DNA of 64,000 nt, from the NCBI RefSeq assembly GCF_019924045.1, contig NZ_JAHXBN010000036.1, positions 3,829 to 67,828 of the forward strand. Direction: 5' to 3'. A model generated the notes under the pieces. It was not told the DNA's origin and ran no database searches. It was given only the letters and a program-made list of their open reading frames with translations. A program made the translations under genes and the position numbers. Of the stretch, positions 16,159 through 25,818 are shown piece after piece. Source of the stretch: Dyadobacter fermentans. Its GTDB lineage: Bacteria; Bacteroidota; Bacteroidia; Cytophagales; Spirosomataceae. How positions within the stretch are numbered: the first letter of the stretch is position 1; each line of letters starts with the position of its first letter.

Positions 16159-17937
16159 CTACCAACCCGGGTTCTGGCCCAAAGCAGGATTTCTGATGCG
16201 ATCCGGTTCCGGAATGGGATAGAGGTATTTCTTGTCCGCCCATTCGCGTGCGCCGGGGTTCCACATTACCTCGCCGGAAGTACCTTTTGATAATTGAATG
16301 CGGCCTACGGCAGTCGAGGGACTCACATCCACGAATGCGATACCCGGCGTGGTGGAAGTAGGTTTGGTACCCTGGTAGAAATACACGTCGTTCTTCCCGT
16401 CGCCGTTCAGATCATATTCGCCGAGCGCCGGTACGTACATGCCGTTCATCGGGCTGCTCTGGAACAGATTACCGAGTTTCCATCTTCTCAGGTCGTCGGG
16501 GCGGAGGCCTTCGAAGATCATCTCCGTACCTCTTTCGCGCAATACTTCGAGCAGCACCGGATTGGTAAACTTGCCGCCAAAGAAAGACACCATGTAAGGA
16601 TCGGCTGTGGTAGGAAGGCTCGTCAATGTAGTGCCGGTGATACCCGCGCGCTTGCGCAACGCGCCGATCGTGTTCGTCCACTCCGCGTCCGTCATTTTAT
16701 CGAGCTCGGCCAGTGCTTCCGCTTTGTTCAACAGTACTTCCGCCCAGCGCATGATGATATGCGCATTATCGTTGCGGCTTTCGTCATCGAAAGGAAAGCG
16801 CTCGTCATAGCACCATTTGATCGGCTGGTAGCCGGTGTAGGTCTGGCTGAAATTCGGGGGGGCAATCACGGGGACGCCGTTTTCGGTGCGGGTGTAGTCG
16901 CCGGTACGGATGGTTTGTTTCAAACGCAAATCGCGGTTCTTAACCTCTTCAACGAAAGGGGTTGTTTCGTAGTCCTTTTTGCTGGTGAAAGGAGTACCAT
17001 CCAGGTTCAGGTAGGTATTTACAAACCGGCGCGTCAGGCTGGGACGGTTGCCGTAAGTAGGACTGATGAACCGGCGGTTGGCCGAGCTGTATATCTGCAA
17101 GCTCGCGCTCAATGCTACCGAGAGGATCGTTTCGTCGGTGTAGGCACTTTTCGCGAGGAAGAGTTCGCGGTAGGCTCTGTCGGGTGTAGTCGAATGCAGC
17201 GTAAAGCCGGTGATCGCGTTGGCCTCTTTTACTACCTCTTCATACCACGTATTGGCGGTTGCCTGCTTGTTGTCTTCGGTATGATATTTCCGCCAGGATG
17301 CCTCGAACAATGCTATCCGCGTTTTGTAAGCGCGGGCGACGTTTTTGGTAATGCGTGTCACCGAGGGGTCGGAGGTCAGCGTAATGTTCTCGATCGCGAA
17401 GTTGAGGTCCGCCAGCACTTTGTCCATTACTTCATAACGGTTCATACGAGCGCCATACAGCGCCGCATCGTCGTCCACGCCGATGGTCTTATCGATCCAG
17501 GGAACATCACCGAATCTTTTTACTTTATCAAAATAGAACAAGGCCCGGAAAAAGCGAGCGACCCCCAGGTAATGATTCTTGGTTGGGACAGTGCTTTTTT
17601 CGGTATTTTCAATGAAGTAATTGATGTTGCGCAGCTGTGTCCAACTCCATCCACTGCTGGTGATGGGGCTTAATGCATTGACGGCAAGGTAGTCGTCGAC
17701 GCCGTTTCGGGCCACGAGGTCGGAGTTGTCGTCGATCTGGAATACGCCTACATCGGTACCGGGAAGCAGGTCGTAAAAAGAGCCCGCATAAAGTTCCAAA
17801 CCGCTTTCGGAGCCGAACACGGCTTCATTGGTGGCGGTATCCACCGGTACCTCGTTCAGATCGCAGGAGCTTGCCGTAGCGAGCAGCATGACGGCAAGGG
17901 TGTAGCTAAGTATTTTTTTCGTCTTCATAAATTCCAT
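16159..17937 (-). CDS. SusD/RagB-family outer-membrane lipoprotein
   Basis: 592 residues. The signal peptide ends in a lipobox (LLATASSC-D), so the protein is lipidated and surface-exposed. TPR-like helices (GVARFFRALFYFDKVKRFGD, and later NAHIIMRWAEVLLNKAEALA) are the SusD signature; the C terminus has the usual LYPIPEPDRIRNPALGQNPG ending. SusD binds glycan and forms the lid of SusC. The start overlaps the susC stop by one base (TAATG). No glycosidase, sigma/anti-sigma pair or hybrid sensor adjoins, so the substrate cannot be assigned. Confidence 0.97.
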   Translation of the reverse strand: MEFMKTKKILSYTLAVMLLATASSCDLNEVPVDTATNEAVFGSESGLELYAGSFYDLLPGTDVGVFQIDDNSDLVARNGVDDYLAVNALSPITSSGWSWTQLRNINYFIENTEKSTVPTKNHYLGVARFFRALFYFDKVKRFGDVPWIDKTIGVDDDAALYGARMNRYEVMDKVLADLNFAIENITLTSDPSVTRITKNVARAYKTRIALFEASWRKYHTEDNKQATANTWYEEVVKEANAITGFTLHSTTPDRAYRELFLAKSAYTDETILSVALSASLQIYSSANRRFISPTYGNRPSLTRRFVNTYLNLDGTPFTSKKDYETTPFVEEVKNRDLRLKQTIRTGDYTRTENGVPVIAPPNFSQTYTGYQPIKWCYDERFPFDDESRNDNAHIIMRWAEVLLNKAEALAELDKMTDAEWTNTIGALRKRAGITGTTLTSLPTTADPYMVSFFGGKFTNPVLLEVLRERGTEMIFEGLRPDDLRRWKLGNLFQSSPMNGMYVPALGEYDLNGDGKNDVYFYQGTKPTSTTPGIAFVDVSPSTAVGRIQLSKGTSGEVMWNPGAREWADKKYLYPIPEPDRIRNPALGQNPGW

Positions 17938-20900
17938 TAAAAATTGAGTGACAAGCCGATCGATACGGATTTCAGCATCGGGTAGTTGTAACCGTCACCA
18001 GAGCTTCCGCCGCCAAGGTCGCGGTCGGATCCGTAAATGCTGGTCACGTCGGTGTCGCGGGTCCATTTGTACAGCGGCGACCACGTCCAGATATTTTCGC
18101 CTGAAACGTAAACTTTCAGGTCGCGGGCGTGGATTTTCGAGGTAATGCGCTCCGGAATGGTGTATCCTATTTGCAGGTTTCTTAAACGGATATAGCCCAC
18201 GTTCTGCATGTAACGGTCGTTGGCAACCTGCAACGCGCGGCCTGAGCCTTGCGCCACATATCCTACGAGACGCGGCAGGTAAGCATCGAAGTTGCCCAGC
18301 TCTTCGCGGTACATATTATCCTTTTGCCAGCGTGGATAGGCGTTGTAAGGACGGTTGTACTGTCCCCAGAAACGCGCTTCCGATGATGGATACCAGTTTT
18401 GCTTCAATACCCCCTGGAAGAAGGCGCCGAGAAAGAAGCCGTTCCAGTCACCCGACAGGTTCACTCCGTAGCTGTAACGCGGCTCAGAGTTGCCGATAAT
18501 GGTTTTGTCTCCCGAATTACCCACACGGTTCAAACCCTGGTAAATCACATTGTCACCGTCCAGGTTCTGGAATTTCAGATCGCCGGGATAGTTTTTTCGC
18601 GTGTTGGTGTTGGGGATGTTCGATTGGGAAGGAGATTCTGCGATTTCAGCGTCTGATCGAAATAAACCTGCCACTTTGTATCCCCAGATCTCACCCACGC
18701 GCTGGCCTTCGTAATAGTCGGTCAGGTTTTTGTCGGGGTTGTTGTATTTGGTGATAGTCGCTTTGTAATCGGCCAATGTGAAACGGACATTATAGTGGAA
18801 TGGCTTGGACGCCATGTTGAACTGATCGTCCCAATTAATCGAAAGCTCCCATCCGTTCGTTTTCAGGTCGGCATAGTTCCCTTTTGGAACGCCCGTTCCA
18901 AAAACAGCAGGCAATGTCGGTCCGACGGTGAACATGTCCGTCGTTTTACGCTGGTACATATCTCCGGAGAATTGGAGGCGGCCGTTCAGCGCATAGAAAT
19001 CCAAACCAAGGTTGGCGGTGGTAGCCGTTTCCCAGGTCAGACCGTTCGGTACGACACCCGGCATACTCGTAGTTTGCGGACGAATCCCGTTGATCACGCG
19101 TCCGGATTGCGAAATGCTGAATTTCTCATTGAATGTGTACGGGTCGATATTACCATTACCCAGCGAACCGTAAGAAGCACGGACTTTCACGTTGGAAAGG
19201 ATTTTGGGGTCCACTTTCCAGAATGGCTCCTCGGATACCCGCCATCCAGCCGATACCGACGGGAAGAATGCCCATTGCTGGTCGGTCGGGAACTTGGAAG
19301 AACCATCGTAGCGCCCGTTCACTTCAAGCAGGTAGCGCTCGCGGAAATTGTAGTTCAAACGGAAAAAACCTCCCGCGATAGCCCATTTACGGTAACCGCC
19401 CTGAGTGGTGATGCTTTGTCCCAATGCGAGGTTAATATCGTCCGCGCCGCTGTACACAATACCGTTGCGCTGCGCAGCCAGGTTGGTCGTGAGTGACCGC
19501 TCGTAGTTGAAACCGCCCAGCAAGGTGAAGTTGTGCGCATTGTTGAACGACTTCACGTAGTCGGCATAGAAGTTGGTAGCGAGATAGTTAATCGTGTTGC
19601 GCCCTTCCGCAATGTCGTTGGTGTTGGTGCCGGTATAGCCGATTACCCCCTTGGTGCGGCTGTATGGTACCTGCACCCGAATCTGGCTCGTCGCGAGGTC
19701 GGTGCTCTGGAACGTCATGTTGGCTTTAAGCGTCAGCGCTTTCTGGAAGAATTGAGCTTTCAACGCCGTCTGGTTTTTGAGGAACCGGCGGGTCTGATCC
19801 TGGGCATTGCGGCCGTAATAGTAATCACCCACGGTGTAAGCCGCAGAGAATGAAAGTGTTCCGTCTGGGTTGGTCAATGGTGCCAACGGGTGGCCTTCGT
19901 CGGCGATGTTACGGTAAATACCGCTACCTTCACCGACATTCAGCGGCTGGTGGTATTTCATCGACGAGAACTCGGTGTTGTTATCTACGCGCAGCCACGA
20001 CGTAAGCTGCACACCGCCTTTACCGCGGAAGTTGTACATGCTGTATTTATCGGTGTTGTAGCGGAACAGACCATCCTGGTTATTGAAGCGCCCGCTCAGC
20101 AAATAAGTCGCTTTGTCGGTGCCGCCGGCGATGGACAATGCGTGGTCTTGAGCGCTGAGGTTTTTCTTGTAGAGCTCTTTATACCAATCGGTGCTGTAAT
20201 AGTACTGATACTCGCCTGTCGAGGGGTTCACTTCTACGCGGGGCAGCGAGGGATCTTCGTATCTCCGTTTGATCTCCGCCAGGTAGGCAGGCGAGAATGC
20301 AATGGTTTTGTTGATCGCGGTCGGCGTGCTGCCGTTGTCGTTCCAGCGCGACCAAGCATCGCTGAAACCCTGTGCCCATGGATAAGAATCCACGATATTG
20401 TCTGGTACTTCGGTCGGTGCTTTGATCGAGTAGTTGGCCGAATAGGAAACCCGCATTTTGCCTTCGGGGGCTGGTTTCGTAGTAATCAACACCACCCCGA
20501 ACACGGCACGGGCACCGTAAATGGAGGCCGAAGCCGCATCTTTCAATACCGAAATGCTCTCGATATCCTGCGGGTTCAGCATGCGCGGGTCACCTTCCAC
20601 ACCGTCGATCAGGACGAGTGCACTTCCTTGCTGACCAATGGAAGTAGTACCGCGGACGTTGAACTGAGGTGATTGCGTAGGTTTCCCGTCGAACATCCGG
20701 ATGTTCAGGTTGGGTACGACACCCACCAGGCCTTGCGCGAGGTTAGGCACGGGACGGTTTTGCAGCACTTCCTGCCCCACCTGGTCCACCGCACCGGTCA
20801 GGTTTACTTTCTTTTGGGTGCCATATCCGACAACCACCACCTCGTTGAGCGATTTGGTGTCGGCCTTCAATGCGACATCGATGGTGGACCGTGTGCCAGT

Positions 20901-21251
20901 CGCGACTTCCTGGCTTGTGTAGCCAACATAAGAGAACACCAGCACGGCGCCGCCTTCGGGGATTTCGAGGGTGTAGTTACCGCTTGCATCGGTGACCGTA
21001 CCAGCCTGACTGCCTTTGATAACGACGTTCACACCGGGGATACCGTCGGGGGTATCACCATCGGTTACGCGACCTTTGATCTGACGATCGGCCTTCACAA
21101 TGCTCTTGTGTACGTTACCGGGCAGAGTGCCGGTTTTAAGGGTAGGGCTTGCCAAGCTCGTGCCGCCGATTATCGCGAGCAGCGCCGCATGGGCAATCGA
21201 TTTTTGTAAGGTGCCTGCACCAAGCGGCCACCTTTCGTTACATCGATACAT
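17937..21251 (-). CDS. SusC/RagA-family TonB-linked outer-membrane transporter
   Basis: 1104 residues. After the signal region, a carboxypeptidase-D regulatory-like domain (about 55-135; IKGRVTDGDTPDGIPGVNVV and VLVFSYVGYTSQEV) is followed by the SusC link VVVGYGTQKKVNLTGAV, the plug (NVRGTTSIGQQGSALVLIDG; SVLKDAASASIYGARAVFGV) and a long 22-strand barrel. No STN domain is present, which fits the lack of a nearby FecR/ECF pair. Imports glycans or peptides with SusD, powered by TonB-ExbBD. Confidence 0.97.
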   Translation of the reverse strand: MYRCNERWPLGAGTLQKSIAHAALLAIIGGTSLASPTLKTGTLPGNVHKSIVKADRQIKGRVTDGDTPDGIPGVNVVIKGSQAGTVTDASGNYTLEIPEGGAVLVFSYVGYTSQEVATGTRSTIDVALKADTKSLNEVVVVGYGTQKKVNLTGAVDQVGQEVLQNRPVPNLAQGLVGVVPNLNIRMFDGKPTQSPQFNVRGTTSIGQQGSALVLIDGVEGDPRMLNPQDIESISVLKDAASASIYGARAVFGVVLITTKPAPEGKMRVSYSANYSIKAPTEVPDNIVDSYPWAQGFSDAWSRWNDNGSTPTAINKTIAFSPAYLAEIKRRYEDPSLPRVEVNPSTGEYQYYYSTDWYKELYKKNLSAQDHALSIAGGTDKATYLLSGRFNNQDGLFRYNTDKYSMYNFRGKGGVQLTSWLRVDNNTEFSSMKYHQPLNVGEGSGIYRNIADEGHPLAPLTNPDGTLSFSAAYTVGDYYYGRNAQDQTRRFLKNQTALKAQFFQKALTLKANMTFQSTDLATSQIRVQVPYSRTKGVIGYTGTNTNDIAEGRNTINYLATNFYADYVKSFNNAHNFTLLGGFNYERSLTTNLAAQRNGIVYSGADDINLALGQSITTQGGYRKWAIAGGFFRLNYNFRERYLLEVNGRYDGSSKFPTDQQWAFFPSVSAGWRVSEEPFWKVDPKILSNVKVRASYGSLGNGNIDPYTFNEKFSISQSGRVINGIRPQTTSMPGVVPNGLTWETATTANLGLDFYALNGRLQFSGDMYQRKTTDMFTVGPTLPAVFGTGVPKGNYADLKTNGWELSINWDDQFNMASKPFHYNVRFTLADYKATITKYNNPDKNLTDYYEGQRVGEIWGYKVAGLFRSDAEIAESPSQSNIPNTNTRKNYPGDLKFQNLDGDNVIYQGLNRVGNSGDKTIIGNSEPRYSYGVNLSGDWNGFFLGAFFQGVLKQNWYPSSEARFWGQYNRPYNAYPRWQKDNMYREELGNFDAYLPRLVGYVAQGSGRALQVANDRYMQNVGYIRLRNLQIGYTIPERITSKIHARDLKVYVSGENIWTWSPLYKWTRDTDVTSIYGSDRDLGGGSSGDGYNYPMLKSVSIGLSLNF

Positions 21252-21621
21252 ATGGGTGTAGATTTTGGGTATGGTGAATGAATTGAGTTAGTTCCGGTTT
21301 TGAGGCGACAAAATTGGGTAATCCGCATTATTTAAGGCTGCCGCGGATCGCTATTTAACAATATCATAATCTGGGTAGCCAGACGAGTTAGGGGGATTTA
21401 CGCCTTAAAAAGTCAAGAATGACTGAACAAATACTGTATTTATTTAACTATGTAATGAAAAAATATTAATAATAAAATAGAAAAGTGCCGCAGTAGTGAC
21501 GATCGGTAACATAGGGGAGTGCGTTTGAGGAGGAGAGATGGTTACGATTGGCGGCCTGGCGTGTGGGTTCTCTACGAATGATTGTTAATTTTAGCCGCAT
21601 TTAATTTAAAAACTAAACCTC
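21252..21621. other. Divergent intergenic region susC / ridA-like
   Basis: 370 nt, AT-rich in the middle (about 21410-21490), holding the promoters of two divergent genes. The best -7-like sequence for susC is CAATTTTG on the minus strand (one mismatch to TAnnTTTG), near 21310. No regulator site, hairpin or small gene could be supported. Confidence 0.35.
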
Positions 21622-22167
21622 ATGCAATTGAAATCAACTTCGCTGGCAGCTGCGCTGCTCCTGTTACTGACCGTTAGTTTCCAGGCCCTGGCGCAAACCG
21701 GCCGCCCCGATCCCGAGAAAAAACTGACCGAAATGGGTATTACCCTGCCTAAGCTGAATCCCGGAAAAGGAAACCTCCTGCGTGCGGTACGCGTGGGCAA
21801 CCTGATCTACCTTTCGGGCCACGGCCCCGACAAACCAGGCGGCGGCCAGATCCTCGGCAAAGTAGGGGATGACCTCACCGTCGAGCAGGGAAAAGAAGCA
21901 GCCAAACTTTGCGGTATCGCACTGCTCGCTTCCTTGAAATACGAGATTGGCGACCTGAAAAAAGTGAAAAGGGTGATCAAGGTACTAGGCCTCGTGAACT
22001 CCACGCCGACGCTGACCCAGCAGCCGCAGGTCATCAATGGCTTTACGGACTTTATGGTCGAAGTTTTCGGCGAAAGCGGCAAGCACGCACGTTCAGCAAT
22101 CGGTGTGGCGTCGCTCCCTTCGGGTATCGCCGTGGAGATCGAAATGATCGTCGAGGTAGAGCCGTAA
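21622..22167 (+). CDS. RidA-family protein with signal peptide
   Basis: 181 residues. A signal peptide (AALLLLLTVSFQALAQ) precedes a YjgF/YER057c/UK114 domain: LRAVRVGNLIYLSGHGPD, then KLCGIALLASLKYEIGDLKK and HARSAIGVASLPSGIAVEIE. Cytosolic RidA removes reactive enamines and imines; the substrate of exported members is not known. The Arg of the active site is retained in HARSAIGV. Stands alone 60 nt ahead of the PhnB-like gene on the same strand. Confidence 0.88.
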   Translation: MQLKSTSLAAALLLLLTVSFQALAQTGRPDPEKKLTEMGITLPKLNPGKGNLLRAVRVGNLIYLSGHGPDKPGGGQILGKVGDDLTVEQGKEAAKLCGIALLASLKYEIGDLKKVKRVIKVLGLVNSTPTLTQQPQVINGFTDFMVEVFGESGKHARSAIGVASLPSGIAVEIEMIVEVEP

Positions 22168-22226
22168 GTGCTTTTTTATTGGAAAAACCTTATTATTGAG
22201 TGTATTAATCCAAAGCAACCACCACC

Positions 22227-22676
22227 ATGGCTACCGTAAACATTTACCTCACTTTTAACGGCAACTGCGAAGAAGCCTTTAACTTTTACAAATCCGTTTT
22301 TGGCGGAGCGTTTCCGTATGTAGGTCGGTTCGGGGAAATGCCGCCGGGGGAGGATGGCAAGACTATGAGCGACGAGGATGCGAACCGGATCATGCACATC
22401 AGCCTGCCGATCAGCAGGGAAACGATCCTGATGGGTAGTGATACGGGCGGTGAATGGGCGGCGGGCTACCAGCCGGGGAACAACTTTTCGATCTCGGTCA
22501 ATGCGGAAAGCCGTGGCGAAGCCGACACCCTTTTTGCCGGACTTTCGGCGGGCGGGCAGGTAACGATGCCGCTGGCCGACACGTTCTGGGGGGCGTATTT
22601 TGGAATGCTGACCGATAAATTTGGGATTAACTGGATGGTCAACTACGATGATCCGGAAAAAATGCAAGGCAAATGA
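22227..22676 (+). CDS. VOC-superfamily protein, PhnB/YjdN type
   Basis: 149 residues. INYLTFNGNCEEAFNFYKSVFGG-type opening (here VNIYLTFNGNCEEAFNFY), FGEMPPG and IMHISLPI, then MGSDTGGEWAAGY and the closing WGAYFGMLTDKFGINWMVNY are the marks of the PhnB branch of the glyoxalase/dioxygenase fold. Enzymatic role unproven. The stop overlaps the next gene by 4 nt (ATGA), so the two are co-translated. Confidence 0.9.
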   Translation: MATVNIYLTFNGNCEEAFNFYKSVFGGAFPYVGRFGEMPPGEDGKTMSDEDANRIMHISLPISRETILMGSDTGGEWAAGYQPGNNFSISVNAESRGEADTLFAGLSAGGQVTMPLADTFWGAYFGMLTDKFGINWMVNYDDPEKMQGK

Positions 22677-23341
22677 CCGTCGAACAGGTATTAACACAGC
22701 TTGAATCGCTCGGATCCGAAAAAGTGCGCGCCATGAATACGAAAAATGGCGCGCACGAAAATCAGTTCGGGGTTAAAATGGGCGATATCAGGGCCATCGC
22801 GAATAAAATCAAGTCCGACCATGAGCTGGGCCTGGCTTTGTGGGACACCGGCAACATCGAGGCGCAGCTTTTGGGAATGCTGATCATGAAGCCCAAACTG
22901 CTGTCTGTCGGCGAGCTCGACCGGCTGGTGCATGGTGTCAACTACGGCTGGGTGGCCGATTGGTTTTCATCCTACATTGTGAAGGAACATCCGCAAAAGG
23001 AAGAACTTCGCGAGGTATGGATGGAATCGGGCTACCCGTGGGCGGCACGTGCGGGATGGAGCCTCACGGCCGGGCGTGTGACGCGCAACCCCGAGGGGAT
23101 CGACGTCCCCGGCCTGCTCGACCGCATCGAATCCGAAATGCCCGTAGCCCCGGCACCCGTACAATGGACCATGAATACCACTCTGGCGCAGATCGGGATC
23201 AATTTTCCGGAGCTTCGTGCACGTGCGCTGGCGATCGGCGAAAAGCTTGGTATTTACCGCGATTACCCGGTTTCAAAAGGCTGTACATCGCCCTTTGCGC
23301 CGATCTGGATCAATGAAATGGTCAACAGGCAGACCAAGTAA
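22673..23341 (+). CDS. DNA alkylation repair protein (AlkD-like, HEAT repeats)
   Basis: 222 residues of helical HEAT-like repeats: FGVKMGDIRAIANKIKSDHE, LALWDTGNIEAQLLGMLIMK and YGWVADWFSSYIVKEHPQ. AlkD proteins are DNA glycosylases that remove alkylated bases; the Trp and Asp of WVADW correspond to the DNA-facing residues. Overlaps the PhnB-like gene by 4 nt. Confidence 0.85.
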   Translation: MTVEQVLTQLESLGSEKVRAMNTKNGAHENQFGVKMGDIRAIANKIKSDHELGLALWDTGNIEAQLLGMLIMKPKLLSVGELDRLVHGVNYGWVADWFSSYIVKEHPQKEELREVWMESGYPWAARAGWSLTAGRVTRNPEGIDVPGLLDRIESEMPVAPAPVQWTMNTTLAQIGINFPELRARALAIGEKLGIYRDYPVSKGCTSPFAPIWINEMVNRQTK

Positions 23342-23348
23342 CGGCTGC

Positions 23349-24131
23349 CTAACGCCTGATCAGGAAGAATCCTTTGTCATAACCGGCCTTCACGTGATCG
23401 ATCTCCATTTCCTGCTCTCCCGCAACGAACGATTCGAACTCCATTTTGATTTCGTAGCCTTCAAAATGTTCGAGGAAACGCTTCTCATTGAAAAACCAGG
23501 CGGGATAATGCGCCTCATAAATCTCCGGCGGTACCACTTGCAGCGTTAGCCGGTCGGGCCGATCGGCTTTGATGAACGCCGTCCGGTCGATGAGGATGTA
23601 TTTAAAATGATATTGTTTGATCTCTTCCAGGAACTCATGCGGCTTTTCGAGGTATTGCACCACACTCGAAAGCAGCAGCACGTCGGCCTTCCGGGCCTGC
23701 ATACTTTCTTCGATCGTAAAATGGAATTTCAGGATGTTGTCCTCGAAGAACTCCTTTCCGCAGCGGACATAATTCTCTTGCTCCACAACGCTCCAATGCA
23801 GTTGCACGGACTGCGGGATCACGTCCCTCACCTGGTAATAGGTGCTGCCCAGCGACCCGCCGAAATCGAGGACCGTCAAATGGTTACCGCATTCAACGGC
23901 CGTGTAGAGAAGGGCTGAAATGACTGAGTAGGGGTAAACCTTTTTGTCAAACAGCACCGAATCGCGCTCGTAAACTGCCTGGCCATTTTTTACTTTCAGG
24001 AGGGCGTTCTTTGTTTTGTCCAAAATCGGCTCGGCCTCGTAGCCTCCCGACAACGCGGTGAGCGCTTCCCATTTTTTATAGTCGCCAAACCAGCCGTACG
24101 GATTTTTTTTCTTCGGTTTAAAAAAGCCCAT
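23349..24131 (-). CDS. TIGR04325-type methyltransferase
   Basis: 260 residues. The Rossmann motif LTVLDFGGSLGSTYYQV (SAM site, about 85-101) and LHWSVVEQENYVRCGKEFF, then DVLLLSSVVQYLEKPHEFL, fit the LIC12133/TIGR04325 family found in polysaccharide clusters. Cytoplasmic. Last gene on the left of the glycan cluster; convergent with the AlkD gene. Confidence 0.85.
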   Translation of the reverse strand: MGFFKPKKKNPYGWFGDYKKWEALTALSGGYEAEPILDKTKNALLKVKNGQAVYERDSVLFDKKVYPYSVISALLYTAVECGNHLTVLDFGGSLGSTYYQVRDVIPQSVQLHWSVVEQENYVRCGKEFFEDNILKFHFTIEESMQARKADVLLLSSVVQYLEKPHEFLEEIKQYHFKYILIDRTAFIKADRPDRLTLQVVPPEIYEAHYPAWFFNEKRFLEHFEGYEIKMEFESFVAGEQEMEIDHVKAGYDKGFFLIRR

Positions 24132-24398
24132 ATTATTCTTTTAGGATCGTCCGCAATTTAGGGGTTTATTCATTAACTCCGTTATAATACGATCTTACCA
24201 TAGTCAACTCGATGATAATGAGTGTAGTTGTATATTATATAACTGATAGTCAATTAATTCTGTACACAATTTCCAACCTTGTTTGAGAGGAAATGGTCAA
24301 GTGTATATTATTTTATCAACCGAAAGGATAGCTAGATTCGCAATTTATCATTGATATTTGTAGAAGAAGCCACCCTCTTCTACCCCTAACATACTTTA
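24132..24398. other. AT-rich divergent promoter region of the glycan cluster
   Basis: 267 nt between divergent genes, clearly more AT-rich than the surroundings. The inverted repeat GTAGAAGA / TCTTCTAC (24360-24367 with 24376-24383) lies 15 nt before the glycosyltransferase start and could fold in its leader. No gene-like frame. Confidence 0.4.
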
Positions 24399-25388
24399 AT
24401 GCAGAATTTTTGTACCCTTTTTAATTCGGGCTACCTCTCGCGGGGATTGGCGATGTACAATTCGCTGCTCCGGCAAGGGGGTGATTTTCATTTGTATATT
24501 TTCGCGTTCGACGACGCCTGCGACGCATTATTGCGCCGGCTCAATTTAACGAATGCGACGATTGTTTCCCTGCACGAATTTGAAACTCCCGAACTGCTCG
24601 CCGTAAAAAGCAGCCGTACCGCCGGCGAGTACTGCTGGACTTGTACCTCTTTCACGATTTGGCACTGCATTCACACGTTTTCGCTCGACCATTGCACTTA
24701 TCTCGATGCGGACCTCCTGTTTTTTGCCGATCCGAAAGTACTGACGGACGAAATGGGCGAAAAATCGGTACTGATTACGGCGCACCGGTACGCTGCTCAA
24801 TATGATCAGTCGGAAAACAGCGGTATCTATTGCGTGCAGTTTGTCACTTTCAGGAGTACGGAGGAAGGGCTTGCCGTGCTGGCCTGGTGGATGAATGCCT
24901 GCCTGGAATGGTGCTATGCGCGCTTCGAGGACGGTAAATTCGGGGATCAGAAATACCTGGATGACTGGACGGAGCGCTTTACGGGTGTGCACGTACTCGA
25001 ACATCCGGGTGGGGGGATAGCGCCCTGGAATGCCGTTGATTATGCTTGTGAAAATGCGGAAGGACAGCTGTTTGTACGGAAAGCAAATGCTGAAAAAGTC
25101 CCGCTCGTGTTCTATCATTTCCACGACTTCCGGTATTGCATCGACAAGAGCTTCCGGCTCACCGCCGAACAATACCGGCTCCCGGAAAGTATGATCCGGC
25201 TTGTGTACAGTATTTATATCAAAGCACTCTCTTCCGCCGAAGCAGAGCTCGTGTCGGTCGATCCAGCGGCTGTTGTCCATGAGCCACCGATGATCCTGAA
25301 ATGGATCGAAGTCAGCTTGTCGCGACGGATACAGTTTGGGCTGCGTGGGCGCTATAAGAATTATACCAAAAAGAATGCACTAACCTAA
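24399..25388 (+). CDS. Putative glycosyltransferase (GT8-like fold)
   Basis: 329 residues. FCTLFNSGYLSRGLAMYNSL is the opening of a GT-A enzyme, and CTYLDADLLFFADPK carries the DxD metal/nucleotide-sugar motif (DAD). KFGDQKYLDDW and a late VFYHFHDFRY are shared by GT8-type proteins of surface-glycan clusters. Cytoplasmic; sugar not predictable. First gene of a plus-strand run with the FdtA-like cupin (20 nt) and a GT2. Confidence 0.75.
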   Translation: MQNFCTLFNSGYLSRGLAMYNSLLRQGGDFHLYIFAFDDACDALLRRLNLTNATIVSLHEFETPELLAVKSSRTAGEYCWTCTSFTIWHCIHTFSLDHCTYLDADLLFFADPKVLTDEMGEKSVLITAHRYAAQYDQSENSGIYCVQFVTFRSTEEGLAVLAWWMNACLEWCYARFEDGKFGDQKYLDDWTERFTGVHVLEHPGGGIAPWNAVDYACENAEGQLFVRKANAEKVPLVFYHFHDFRYCIDKSFRLTAEQYRLPESMIRLVYSIYIKALSSAEAELVSVDPAAVVHEPPMILKWIEVSLSRRIQFGLRGRYKNYTKKNALT

Positions 25389-25407
25389 TCTAAATCGTAA
25401 ACACCCC

Positions 25408-25788
25408 TTGGCTCGTTTAATTAATCTGAAAACCTTTACGGACACCCGCGGAAGCCTGACCGTGATCGAGCGTGTGATCCCGTTCGAGATCAAACGTATT
25501 TTTTACGTGAATGGCCCCGATCATTTCAAAACCGGCGGAAAGCGCCAGCATATGAAACAGGCGGTGATTTGTTTGAAAGGAAGTTGCCTCATCGCCAACC
25601 GTACCGGCACCGAAGAGCAGCATTTTATCCTCAATACGGCGGATCAGTGCCTGCTGCTGGCACCCGAAGACCGGCACGAAATGCTGGAAATCACGGACGA
25701 GTCTATTCTGATGGTGCTTGCCTCCGAGCCGTTTGAGCATGAGGAATGCGTGCAAGAGCCCCGGCAGTATGAATTTTCGCTTACTTAA
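25408..25788 (+). CDS. FdtA/QdtA-like cupin (WxcM family), TTG start
   Basis: 126 residues from a TTG codon. The protein ARLINLKTFTDTRGSLTVIE followed by PFEIKRIFYVNG and HMKQAVICLKGSC is typical of the WxcM/FdtA cupins, and the homologous N terminus begins exactly here; no in-frame ATG exists upstream. FdtA-type enzymes isomerise dTDP-4-keto-6-deoxyglucose (3,4-ketoisomerase) on the way to dTDP-3-amino sugars. The other pathway genes (rmlA, rmlB, aminotransferase) are not in the window. Confidence 0.85.
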   Translation: MARLINLKTFTDTRGSLTVIERVIPFEIKRIFYVNGPDHFKTGGKRQHMKQAVICLKGSCLIANRTGTEEQHFILNTADQCLLLAPEDRHEMLEITDESILMVLASEPFEHEECVQEPRQYEFSLT

Positions 25789-25818
25789 TGGGTTGCTGAC
25801 GCGCCCACTGCATGCAAT

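Noticed and set aside
16294..17673. 459-residue plus-strand frame opposite susD
   Set aside because: Shadow of susD codons; amino acid composition is typical of antisense frames and no family is seen.
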